Assembly (NCBI GenBank): GCA_902728285.1
Contig: CACVBU010001207.1
Coordinates: 271,750-335,749, forward strand
Origin: Clytia hemisphaerica
Lineage: Eukaryota > Cnidaria > Hydrozoa > Leptothecata > Clytiidae
Direction: 5' to 3'
Length of the DNA stretch: 64,000 nt
Each line of letters starts with the position of its first letter. Position 1 is the stretch's first letter. A program made the translations under genes and the position numbers. Under the pieces are notes generated by a model. The model was not told the origin of the DNA and ran no database searches. It saw only the letters and a program-made list of their open reading frames with translations. This document shows positions 53,515 to 62,951 of the stretch, piece by piece.

Positions 53515-54189
53515 ATTGAAAAGTTCGGCACCATTAAGATGCGTCTTGGTCCAAATTTGACAAAGATTTGACATGTACTTATAGAGTTAGAGCTAATTTA
53601 CGATTTATGACGTCATAATTTGATGACGTCACAATTCACACTTTCTTTAATAATTAATTTTTAGGTTAATATTTAATTACGTAACACCGGGTCCTGAAAC
53701 TTTAAGGTATAGGTCATCTAAAAATCCATAAGTGAATCCCTGAGAATGAGTGCTATTGGCTAACTCACCCGAGTTCGCTCTCGCACGGTACGTAAGCGCT
53801 CGGCCGCCCACAAAAAGCTTTAATGGAGTGATCCAATTTAATTCAATCGCAATGAAACTCATCGAACATATCGTAATCGAACAAAACCGAAGATCAATCG
53901 AATGTAATTGGTTCTGATAACACCCATGATTCATTTCGACCGTGAAATGGCCTATCAATCGATCCAATCTAACCTTATTCAAACGCATCGAATATTACAC
54001 TGGAATCGCTGGAATCGGCCGTTTGATTGAGCTTCAATCACGTTCGACAATCGATTCGCAATTATTTGATCGCGTTCTATTACACGTTCGATTGTTTCGT
54101 TTGCGATTTTCGTCCGAAGTTGTTCGATTGACACCGTCTGGATTTAAGCTCTTGGCAAAATTTCCTAAAATACTTTCAAACATTATAAA

Positions 54190-54850
54190 TCACAATGTCC
54201 ATGGGGTAAAGATTACGTGTCCATGGGGTAAATATTGAGTGTCCACGGGGTAAAGATTATGTGTCCATGGGGTAAATATTGAGTGTCCACGGGGTAAAGA
54301 TTACGTGTCCATGGGGTAAATATTGAGTGTCCATGGGGTAAAGATTGAGTGTCCATGGGGTAAAGATTGAATGTCCATGGGGTAAAGATTGAATGTCCAT
54401 GGGGTAAATATTGAGTGTCCATGGGGTAAATATTGAGTGTCCACGGGGTAAAGATTGAATGTCCATGGGGTAAATATTGAGTGTCCATGGGGTAAATATT
54501 GAGTGTCCATGGGGTAAAGATTGAATGCCCAAGGGGTGACTGTCCAGGGGTTGAAACTAAAGAGTATCCAGGGCATTTATTTGTGTGGGTAGTGTTAATC
54601 AAGTGATAGTTTGAAGGACTCAATTATTTGAAGGAAAAAATAATTTATGTCTCTTTAAAGGCCAAGAGGGGTTGAGGATGTCTTGTCCATGGGGGGAGAT
54701 ACCGTTGTCCAGGGGGCAAAAATTTAGTATTTTCCATAGGGTAAACAGCATTGTCCAGGGGGCTAGATATAACATGTCCATGGGTAAAAATGCAAATGTC
54801 CATGGGGTAAATTTGCACTTTGTCCATGGGGTGAGCAAAAAAAACAATAT
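54190..54850 (+). repeat. 22-bp GTCCATGGGGTAAA satellite, right part of the split array
   Basis: From 54197 to about 54550 the unit GTCCATGGGGTAAATATTGAGT repeats about 16 times with G/T and A/G variants. To about 54835 the spacing becomes irregular, then the right inverted terminus begins. Reverse-strand open frames across it are repeat by-products. Confidence 0.95.
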
Positions 54851-54891
54851 ATCCTCCACCCCCCATGTACGGATTTTTTCTGGAAGAGCCC

Positions 54892-56195
54892 ATTATAAGA
54901 AAAACTCTGATAACATCAAAGAAAACAAAAAAGAACATTATAAGAAGAACTCTGAAAACATCAAAGAAAACAAAAAAGAACATTATGAAAAAAATTCAGA
55001 AAACATCAAAGAAAACAGAAAAGAACATTATCAAAAAAATTCAGAAACTATTAAAGAAAAAAACAGAAAGTATCAAAAAGACAAAAAAGATAGTGACAAA
55101 AAAGATTCTGATAGGGATAAAAGAATATCAAAATTTAAAGAACAAATTAAAGAAGGTCCTCTCTACATCTGTGTTTCTTGTCACCGTTGCCTTTACAGAA
55201 GAGCGGTCATGCCATTTAAAGAAGAAAAGTACAATAAAAGTGGATTTGATCCAAAGTGTAGTCCTATTCCTAGTTTTTCTGATAATCAATTATATATTTG
55301 TAAAACTTGTGATAAAAAGCTTTTGAAACAAGAAATTCCGTGTCAGAGTGTAAGTAACAAACTTGAGTTGTATGATATGCCAGATCATTTACAAAACATT
55401 AACAAGATGGAACGTGCGGTTATATCACAGCGTATTTTGTTTGCAAAAATCAAGATCATGCCAAAAGGACAATTTCCTAAAATCAAGGGTATTGTGTGCA
55501 ATATTCCAATTGAAACTGAAGAGGTCTGTAATGTGTTACCAAGAACACTTGATGAGAGCAATGTTATTTTCATGAAGTTGAAACGCAAATTGTGTTACAA
55601 TGGTCATGTATTATCTGAGGCTGTCAGACCTGACATTGTTTTTTCTATTTTGAATCACCTAAAAAGTGTCAACCCATTATATGAACATGTTAATGTGCAA
55701 GATATTTTAACAGAGAATGCTTTCAACATAAGATTTGTGGATGACAAAGATATTGATTTTTCCACTATTGGTCGTGAACAATCCCAAACATCTGCAGAAG
55801 TTATTTTAAGATTTATTGATGATAGCAATGTCAAGCAAATTCATAACTTTGAGGAAAAAGATGAGTTTGAAAATGAGGATCCAATGGATCAGCATCGGTT
55901 GACTTGTGTTGAAACAACTTTGATTTCGAAATGCCCTCATGCAATTGTTGATGACGAAAATATCGTAGTGGCTCCAGGTGAAGGAAAAGCTCCTTTGAAT
56001 GTTTTGAAAGATGACAAAGTGGAAGTATTGGCCTTTCCTGATTTATTCCCAACTGGAAAATTTGGCTTATCAGAATACAGAGATGTTAAACTCACTCATA
56101 CAAAATATTTCAATCAACGTCTCTTAAATTACACACAGCGATTTGCATCTGATTCTGATTACCTCTTTTTGCTAACTTTGTTTCACAAAAACTAA
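54892..56195 (+). CDS. Helentron middle part: charged repeat, zinc finger and DUF6570-like region
   Basis: After the right ATT the frame resumes with HYKKNSDNIKENKKE and three more 15-aa units, a highly charged, probably helical linker. Next comes a cysteine-rich part (ICVSCHRCLYRR ... YICKTCDKKL, a C-x2-C ... C-x2-C pair). Then comes the DUF6570-like block typical of animal Helitrons (INKMERAVISQRILFAKI, MPKGQFPKIKG, LPRTLDESNVIFMKLKRK, VRPDIVFSILNHL). It ends in the start of the Rep region (LAFPDLFPTGKFGL). A stop at 56193 follows an extra A in the run at 56186-56191; dropping that base leads straight into the next frame. The true N-terminus lies in the first frame at 34757. Confidence 0.8.
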
Positions 56196-56196
56196 T

Positions 56197-59100
56197 TTGC
56201 GTAATCAAATGAATGTGGCAATGCGTAAAGTTTCAGGGAGAAATATCAGTGCAGGTATGCTAAGTAGCAATTTCAAAGAAAATGTGAAAAACTTTGTAGT
56301 TAATGAGGAAGCTTACACTTTCATGAATAGTGTCAAAGGTTCTGCTGCTTATTGGAAAAATATGTTATCTGATGTGTTAGCTATGGTCAAACAACTTGGG
56401 ATTCCTTCATTTTTCATGACACTGTCCTGTGCTGACTTGAGGTGGAACGAATTGCCCTACATAATTTCTAGGCTAAACGGACAAGAGCTATCTGACGAGG
56501 AGATAATCGCATTGCCATATTTTGAAAGATGTGAGCTTCTGAATAGTAATCCAGTTCTTTTAGTAAGGCACTTTCAATATCGCGTTGAAGTTTTCTATAA
56601 AGAGATTGTTATTAAAGGGCCATTAGGAAAAGTGAAATTCCATGTAATTAGAATAGAATTCCAGTTCAGAGGTTCTCCCCATGCACACTGTCTCTTATGG
56701 GTTGAAAATATGCCAGTCTTAACACTAGAGAGTATTGAAGAATATACACAATTTTTGGATTCTGCTATCTCTGCCAATATACCCACTGAACCATCTAGGT
56801 TGAAAGAACTTGTTGAGCAGTATCAGGTTCACCGCCATTCGAAAACATGTCAAAAGTATGGAAATAAAGAATGTCGTTTTGGATTCGGTAAATTTTTCAC
56901 CCACAGAACAATAATCGCAAAACCATTACCTCCAGATACACCTGATAAGGATCAAATTCAATTGAAGCAAAAAGAAATATTTTCAAAAGTTAAAAATTAT
57001 ATTGATGAATTTTTAAATCCTCAAAAAAGAAACTTTTTGTACCCTGAAAGACCAAACTATGAAAATATTCCAAATATTGACGAAGTTCTTGAGTCTCTAG
57101 ATATTTCGCTTACTGATTATGAAGTTGCGTTATCAATATCCACAGATGAAAATGACTTTCAGGTTCACCTTAAAAGAAATACAAATTCTTGTTTTGTAAA
57201 CAACTATTTTGAAGAGGGACTCTTGGCATGGCAAGCCAATATCGATCTCCAACCAGTGTTTAATCATTACAAAGCAGTGCAATATATGTGTGCATACTTT
57301 TCAAAAAATGAACCTTCCAGCTCAAATGCAATGAAGGAGGCTTTAGCAGAGTGTAAAGAACTTGAAAAAGATAAGTTTGAAACAATGCAAAAGTTAGCTC
57401 AAGCATACAGTGATAACAGAGAATGTTCTGTTCAAGAAGCTGTCTATCAGTTGATGCCTGAACTTTGGTTACGCAAAGGATACCCTCAGGTCATGTTTGT
57501 AAATACTAATTTACCAGAGGAGCGTTTTCATATGTTCAAGTCTGAGGAGGAATTGGCTGAGCTTCCTGAGGATAGTGAAGATGTTTTCAAGAAAAACATA
57601 CTGGATAGATATATTGATCGACCCAATAGAACTTTTTCAAACGGAAAATACAGAGAAATTGATAGTTTATGTTATGCACAATTTTGCAGCAACTTTGAAC
57701 TTGATAAAAAAATTGATTATGCAGAACTTATAAATGACAGTCAGCCTAATGTGCTTGATGACACTGTTGTTGAAGAAAACCATGTTGAAAACCCGCTTCC
57801 TAAGAAAATTCCCCTAATGAATTCTAAAGAATGTATGAGATGTCGTAAAGTGAGAAAAGTTCTCCGAACATACACACCAAATCGTCATTTATACCCAGAG
57901 AAGTATGCTCATCACCTCATGATGTTGTTTTATCCCTTTCGCAAAGAAGAAGATCTCAAATTAGACGGCTCATATATGCTGAAATTGTCCAGTCCTGATG
58001 TTTTAGAAAAAGTCAATAGAAACAGAGAAATTTTTGAGCCAAACTCCGAGTTGGTTGAAAGTGCCTTACAAAACTATCGGAGTGATTTATTAACAAATCA
58101 GAACGCTTTCGCCCAACAAGAGAATGACGAAGTATTTAATCTGCTAAATGAGGAGTTAGATAACAATACCGATATTGAGGAAGAACTGCATATTGATGAT
58201 GAAGCTATGGCCAATTTAGCTCCAGCTGCTGTTCATAGTACAACTTTTTCAGAGGAAGAATTGAGGTTGAACATTGAGTCTTTGAACGAAAAGCAACGAG
58301 AAATCTTTGATGTTGTCTATATGTCAATTAAACGATATGTACAGAACAAGAATTTAGAATCTCCGGAAGAAATTGAACCACTTCGTATCTTTTTAACTGC
58401 AGCTGGTGGATGTGGAAAAAGTTATCTTCTCAAATGTCTGTATGATGTTTTAAACAAGCTTCTTTGTCGTAAAGGTGACGCATCTAAAGCCAAAATCTTG
58501 CGATTGGCACCAACCGGTGTTGCTGCAATCAATATTGATGGTACAACAATACATACTGGTCTGGGTCTATCCCGTCACGGTTTTCTACCACTAAGTGATA
58601 AACAAAGAACTAATTTTCGTCTCAAACTTCAAGACATTAGCGTGATTTTCATTGACGAAGTATCCATGGTGAGTCCACAGACTTTACTGCAAATTCACCA
58701 ACGCCTTTGTGAAATATTTGGGACATCTGACCGTATACCGTTTGCCAATAAGACAGTTATTGTTAGTGGTGATCTATATCAGTTACCTCCTGTTTTTGGC
58801 GGCCCAGTGTTTGCGTTGAACGGATTTGTGATAAATTTATTAAAACTTTGGCGCCAATTTAAATTTGCTGAGCTTAATGAGGTTATGCGCCAACAGGGTG
58901 ACAATACATTTGTAAATTTGCTGAACAACATTAGAATAGGAATCATAACAGAAGAAGATGAAAGAATCTTGAGATCCAAATTTATTTCACAAGATGATCC
59001 AAATTACCCATGGGATGCTTTGCATTTATTTGCAGAAAACAGCATGGTGAAAGCTCACAATGACAAAATGATTGAAACATTGTCAACACCTATTATCAAT

Positions 59101-60405
59101 ATTTTTGCCATTGAACAATACCCTCGTGGACTTACAGAAAGTAAAATTCAGGAAATTAGAAACAAAAAATACACAGATACTGGAGGTATAACTTATCAAC
59201 TTACTCTAAGAGTCGGTGCTCGAGTTTTGTTGACTACAAATCTGGACATAAACGATAGACTTGTAAATGGGCAACTTGGCACAGTTAAGCACATTAAAGT
59301 TTTGAATGGTAAATGTGAAAAAATATATGTCCTTTTTGATGATGTTAAAGCTGGAAATGAAAAAATGAAAAGTGATGACTTTGCACGCCGCAATGGTTAT
59401 GTTCCAATTGAAAGAACTGAAGCTAAATTTGGTACCTCCAAAAGAAAAGAAATGGTAACAGTAGTCTGGACACAATTTCCTCTTATTCTAGCATATGCTT
59501 GTACTGTGCATAAAGTGCAAGGGTTGACCCTTCAAAAGATTGTTGTCAGTTTTCAGCTGCATAGGCAAAACCAATTTAAACCAGGTCAAATGTATGTTGC
59601 ATTGAGTCGTGTTACTTCCCTCAACGGCTTATTTCTTATTGGTGATTATTCATCTTCGGCTATCAAATCTAGTAAACTTGCTGATGAAGAGTATGAAAGA
59701 CTTCGGTGTGAAGAAAATATTTTGGAACCACTCAATTCATTCCCCCCCTCAGAAGAGAATCTGGTTTTGACTTTTCTAAATATCAGATCGCTCAGAGGAA
59801 AATCTGCTTCACTAAAGCACCATAAAGAAGTTTATGATTCTGACGTTGTTTTCTTTGCAGAGACTCAAATCAATTGTGATTCAAATATTGAAGAAGTGGA
59901 ATACAACATGAAACCTTTTACAATGATCTTTAACAATGATACAGACAAATTTAAAAGCTTGGCGATTGGATACAAAGAATCTATCTCTATTCTGGAACAC
60001 GAGCATGTATCTGGGTTTTCTTATTTAAAACTTAAGAAAAATACATACTGTGACAGGACTTTCAACATTCTTTTACTCTACCGCAGTCATCAAGAAACAC
60101 TGACCTCTTTTTTTTCTAGTCTACACACAGTGCTATCTGAGTTACCAGATATCGATATTATTTTTGGCGATTTTAATATTGACCTGCTGAAAGAAAGTGA
60201 AGAAAAACGAAATCTATTATACTGCCTTCAAGATTTCAATCCACTCGTAGATTTTCCAACACATGTAGATGGAGGTGCCATTGATCATATTTTCCTCAAT
60301 AGCTCCCTTAATGATGCCTTGGTGGATGGTCTTAAATTTTGCACATGCCTTTCAGATCACGATGTTTTGAAAATTGAAATTTTTGATAGTTTTATGTTTT
60401 ATTAA
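56197..60405 (+). CDS. Helentron Rep-helicase-endonuclease
   Basis: This 1402-codon frame is the continuation of the previous one, so its first codon (TTG) is not a real start. Residues about 40-370 are the Helitron Rep/HUH nuclease, with motif FFMTLSCADLRW at 72-83, HUH motif SPHAHCLLW (His162, His164), and the tyrosine motif YMCAYFSK with Tyr363 and Tyr367. Residues about 690-1170 are a Pif1-like SF1B helicase: GGCGKS near 737, IFIDEVSM near 816, GDLYQLPPV near 858, VHKVQG near 1103, and YVALSRV near 1133. Residues about 1188-1402 are an EEP/AP-endonuclease-like domain (LNIRSL, FFAETQI, GDFNIDLL, DHIF, SDHDVL), the mark of Helentrons. All motifs look intact. It would nick, unwind and transfer single-stranded DNA in rolling-circle transposition. 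Confidence 0.95.
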   Translation: MRNQMNVAMRKVSGRNISAGMLSSNFKENVKNFVVNEEAYTFMNSVKGSAAYWKNMLSDVLAMVKQLGIPSFFMTLSCADLRWNELPYIISRLNGQELSDEEIIALPYFERCELLNSNPVLLVRHFQYRVEVFYKEIVIKGPLGKVKFHVIRIEFQFRGSPHAHCLLWVENMPVLTLESIEEYTQFLDSAISANIPTEPSRLKELVEQYQVHRHSKTCQKYGNKECRFGFGKFFTHRTIIAKPLPPDTPDKDQIQLKQKEIFSKVKNYIDEFLNPQKRNFLYPERPNYENIPNIDEVLESLDISLTDYEVALSISTDENDFQVHLKRNTNSCFVNNYFEEGLLAWQANIDLQPVFNHYKAVQYMCAYFSKNEPSSSNAMKEALAECKELEKDKFETMQKLAQAYSDNRECSVQEAVYQLMPELWLRKGYPQVMFVNTNLPEERFHMFKSEEELAELPEDSEDVFKKNILDRYIDRPNRTFSNGKYREIDSLCYAQFCSNFELDKKIDYAELINDSQPNVLDDTVVEENHVENPLPKKIPLMNSKECMRCRKVRKVLRTYTPNRHLYPEKYAHHLMMLFYPFRKEEDLKLDGSYMLKLSSPDVLEKVNRNREIFEPNSELVESALQNYRSDLLTNQNAFAQQENDEVFNLLNEELDNNTDIEEELHIDDEAMANLAPAAVHSTTFSEEELRLNIESLNEKQREIFDVVYMSIKRYVQNKNLESPEEIEPLRIFLTAAGGCGKSYLLKCLYDVLNKLLCRKGDASKAKILRLAPTGVAAINIDGTTIHTGLGLSRHGFLPLSDKQRTNFRLKLQDISVIFIDEVSMVSPQTLLQIHQRLCEIFGTSDRIPFANKTVIVSGDLYQLPPVFGGPVFALNGFVINLLKLWRQFKFAELNEVMRQQGDNTFVNLLNNIRIGIITEEDERILRSKFISQDDPNYPWDALHLFAENSMVKAHNDKMIETLSTPIINIFAIEQYPRGLTESKIQEIRNKKYTDTGGITYQLTLRVGARVLLTTNLDINDRLVNGQLGTVKHIKVLNGKCEKIYVLFDDVKAGNEKMKSDDFARRNGYVPIERTEAKFGTSKRKEMVTVVWTQFPLILAYACTVHKVQGLTLQKIVVSFQLHRQNQFKPGQMYVALSRVTSLNGLFLIGDYSSSAIKSSKLADEEYERLRCEENILEPLNSFPPSEENLVLTFLNIRSLRGKSASLKHHKEVYDSDVVFFAETQINCDSNIEEVEYNMKPFTMIFNNDTDKFKSLAIGYKESISILEHEHVSGFSYLKLKKNTYCDRTFNILLLYRSHQETLTSFFSSLHTVLSELPDIDIIFGDFNIDLLKESEEKRNLLYCLQDFNPLVDFPTHVDGGAIDHIFLNSSLNDALVDGLKFCTCLSDHDVLKIEIFDSFMFY

Positions 60406-61726
60406 TAGAAAACAGGGATTCAGATTTCCAATTTATGATACAATAGGGATGGGTGGGGGATGGGAGTCAAGGGACTCCTTTTAACGCAGTAGGCTTTTAA
60501 ATGGCACAAGTTTGGGTATCTTCAAGAGTTTCAAGCTAGGACTTAAAAATACAGTCACTGACAACTTAGATATTTCAGTAGCTGCAAACTTATGCCATAT
60601 AGAATCCTATCTAAACTTTCATCGTTAGGCACAAACCTCAAAGATTAAGGCAGTTTATTTTTGTATAATGAATGAAAGTGACATATAATGGTCATTTTGA
60701 TCATTCATATAAAAATAAAGAGTTCTTTTATTACCATACAGTGAAATCTATGTTTAAATATTCTCAACTAAAGGCTTGTCGCTTGTCTTATTTAGCTGCT
60801 TAAATTTTGAGATATTTTCCAAGAATATAAGGGGCTTTGTGATAGGTCATACATGAATTAAAAAGATATGTTTTATTTGAATGAATTTATAAGATGCTAA
60901 AATTAGTATTTAGTTAATATTTTTGTAGAGTTTGTCTTTTGTTATACTGAATTTTAATAGGAATAGAAATCACTTGTGAGAAGAAAGGCCTGAGACTTCA
61001 CTCTTTTGAAATTTTGTTAACATTAAATTTTCTTTTGATGCTAATAAAATTCAGTCCTGGTAAAACGGACTAAACAATATTGTTCAATGTTTCGAAAAGC
61101 ATTTCTTGATTATGTGTTTCTTTCCTTTATTAATGAAGCATTTATTACAGTCGATAAGATTTTTTAAGAATTTTTTTTAGAATTTTTAAATTATTGAAAT
61201 AAACTTGTGTTATTTTATTATTCTAGTTTTGTATTATTTCTTTGTTTACTGATTTGATTTTTTCATTTAGAATGTCTTATTTTAGTCAAAACTTATATTC
61301 TGAAACCTACTGTAAAAATATAAATGAATTGATACTTTTCATGCACCACAGAATGATAATGAACAATGATTAAAAATGATATTTAACTTTAATAGAACAA
61401 TAAATAAATATGGACAAAAGTGATATTATTGTTGGTGTTTGTCATGGTGAATTTGGATCAAATATATTTCAAAGTCGTCATTCGGTATGATGTCACCCTC
61501 GACAGAAACGTATGAATAATACCTTGTCAATTATAAATCATGTTTTGGATATTGAATTGCATTATAATCGTGAGTATAACAAAATTTAACTATTCAATTT
61601 CTAGTCATCTTTTTTCACTATGAAGAAATTGGAAAAATGGTTTTGAAAATTTCATAAGGGTATAAGGTTCCTTATTGTTCCGAACATACATCTTGAAATT
61701 TCTGTCTGTCACTTTGGATAAATTAT

Positions 61727-61815
61727 ATATATTAAATCTTAGCTTAGTTGGGAGAGTAATCGCCCGCCAAGCGAGAGGTCGTAAGTTCAATCCCCACTCG
61801 ATTCGTTACCTTTGA
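61727..61815 (+). repeat. tRNA-derived SINE head
   Basis: CTTAGCTTAGTTGGGAGAG fits an A box. GTAAGTTCAATCCCC fits a B box, with AAGCGAGAGGTCG between, which is typical of invertebrate tRNA-derived SINEs. Acceptor and T stems do not pair well, so it is not a working tRNA. The SINE body downstream is not clearly delimited. Confidence 0.6.
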
Positions 61816-62109
61816 GAGAATTGGGAAGTACATTAGTGCGGAATCTATCGACTCTCATAAATGTTTATTTTCTTTTATCAAAAATCCTCTAATTTCATTG
61901 TTTTTTTCATTTTAAGCTTTACACTTGGATGCACATTCATTTGTCACGAAAACTCAGCAAAGTCGAATACATATTGCACGTTTATTAATCTTCACGAATC
62001 GTTATTCATTCTTCATGATAAACATGCTGCATAAAGTTAAAAACAAATATCAAAATAAAGGTCGGATCTTGATCAAAATGTTGGGAAAAATGCTTGTCAT
62101 ACTGCTTTA

Positions 62110-62280
62110 CATTTCTCCCAATAACGATGTATCCTGTATCCTGTTAACGATATATCCTGTATCCTGATTATGACGTATCCTATTTATGCAGTACCCTGTT
62201 TACACTATATCCCACTAACGTTGTATGCTATTTACGTTTTATCATGTTACGTTCTATCCTGTTTGCAATGTTTCATGTTA
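62110..62280 (+). repeat. Degenerate tandem repeat of TATCCTGTTAACGATATATCC type
   Basis: About seven units of 20-22 bp share TATCCTGTT(A/T)AC and decay to the right. Confidence 0.7.
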
Positions 62281-62816
62281 CGTTTCTGGTTTTAGTATCA
62301 CTGGTGAATGTTCTCATGATTTTACCTTTGAATTTGATTGTACTTTTGGATTAACGGAATTGTATGTTTTGTGGATGATTCAATGTTTATTATCAGACAC
62401 TATTTTGCATGGAGAATAATGGACATAAATTTTCACAAAATGATATGATTGTGTAAAGTTTTATTTCGGAAAAATAGAAGTGGTGCATATTTTTTGTTTT
62501 TATGGGAATAAAGAAATGAGAACTGATTAGAAACCTTTCATTACTTATTTTTTCGAATGGTTACATTTTTGTTAGAACTTGACTTTTGAAAATATTATAT
62601 ATTTATTATAATAGCTGTTCAAAAAATGCTTGAACTAAGAAATAACAAAAAATACCATTGAAAATACATTTAGATTATTTGCTTCCTTTGTGATAGCTAT
62701 TGAATTGATCAAGGAAACTTGTATAGCAAATTGAGTTAATTTTTGGGGAAATTTTGGAAAATCTTTTTGGAATTTTTTCAAGCTTTTTTTAAGGCATTCT
62801 CGCTATTTGAGACTTT

Positions 62817-62839
62817 TGCGGAGGAAATATTTATCCGCA
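62817..62839 (+). other. Hairpin at the proposed Helentron right end
   Basis: TGCGGA and TCCGCA are separated by GGAAATATTTA, with CTTTGCGGCTCTTGTTAG just after. A second, larger imperfect hairpin (GGTTCC ... GGAACC) lies at about 62890-62951. Helitron-type elements have a hairpin a few bases before the 3' end. Which of the two marks the end is not clear. Confidence 0.4.
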
Positions 62840-62951
62840 TCTTTGCGGCTCTTGTTAGTTTATTAATTAATTTATTGTTAGCTTAGTTTGGTTCCTTCCT
62901 CTTGGCGGTATGATCTGGTGGTCCTTTTGCGGGAGGTTAGGAACCTTTAGT

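Larger units (their letters stand above)
49329..54147. mobile_element. Large foldback element with arms of about 500-600 bp
   Basis: The left arm (about 49329-49815) and right arm (about 53520-54147) are diverged inverted copies. They share ATCGAACG-rich tips, CCTATACCTTAAGGTTTC/GAAACTTTAAGGTATAGG, TTACGTAATTAAATATTAAC and paired TGACGTCA words. Near the centre a hairpin at 49827-49892 (TTTGATGACGTCAGC ... GCTGACGTCATCAAA) is followed by an inserted GGACCTAC-family element. The tips read CCAGATGTCAATC and, on the minus strand, CCAGACGGTGTCAATC. No clean target duplication was found. Confidence 0.75.
36032..54891. mobile_element. 18.86-kb inserted block with 46-bp inverted termini and ATT duplication
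   Basis: The left end GGGCTCTTCCAGAAAAAGTC and about 26 further bases match the reverse complement of the right end (54846-54891) with one or two mismatches. Both sides are flanked by ATT (36029-36031, 54892-54894). Removing the block and one ATT restores the reading phase of the Helentron's 45-bp coding repeat (E-H-Y-K). No transposase frame is present. The core was probably a small element: TIR, GTCCATGGGG array, TIR. It has since been filled by later insertions between about 36480 and 54195. Confidence 0.85.
60406..62810 (+). other. Helentron 3' non-coding region
   Basis: I see no gene. The stretch is AT-rich, with AATAAA hexamers (for example near 60714) that could end the Rep-helicase transcript, a tRNA-like SINE head at 61727 and a degenerate tandem repeat at 62110-62280. 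Confidence 0.4.
34000..62850 (+). mobile_element. Helentron (Helitron with C-terminal endonuclease), interrupted
   Basis: The element spans the 2A/C76-like frame (34757), the zinc-finger/DUF6570-like region, and the HUH Rep, Pif1-like helicase and EEP endonuclease (to 60405). Minus the 18.86-kb insertion it is about 10 kb, normal for an autonomous Helentron. Both proposed ends are inferred from hairpins sharing TGCGGA/TCCGCA: 34007-34025 on the left and 62817-62839 on the right. True terminal bases were not proven. Frame breaks at about 35976, 36010 and 56190 all lie in A-runs, so some could be sequencing errors. Confidence 0.75.

Noticed and set aside
50696..53519. Repeated MAQICENPYLTTKKNF / KVQKTLFLGSFWPKFAPQK frames as a gene family
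   Set aside because: They follow the 494-bp non-coding tandem array and break at every small indel.
54213..54623. Reverse-strand frames rich in GHSIFTPWTLNIYPMDT as a gene
   Set aside because: Three frames on the same strand are open across the 22-bp satellite, as expected from sequence repetition without stop codons.
36032..54891. The 18.86-kb block as an autonomous giant transposon with cargo genes
   Set aside because: No frame in it resembles a transposase or any cellular gene; its content is satellites and nested non-autonomous elements.
56197..56199. TTG at 56197 as a true start of the Rep-helicase
   Set aside because: The Rep domain begins in the preceding frame; one extra A at about 56190 explains the break.
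61727..61815. Functional tRNA-Gly gene
   Set aside because: A four-base anticodon stem with GCC in the loop can be drawn, but the T stem and acceptor stem fail. The layout matches SINE heads better.
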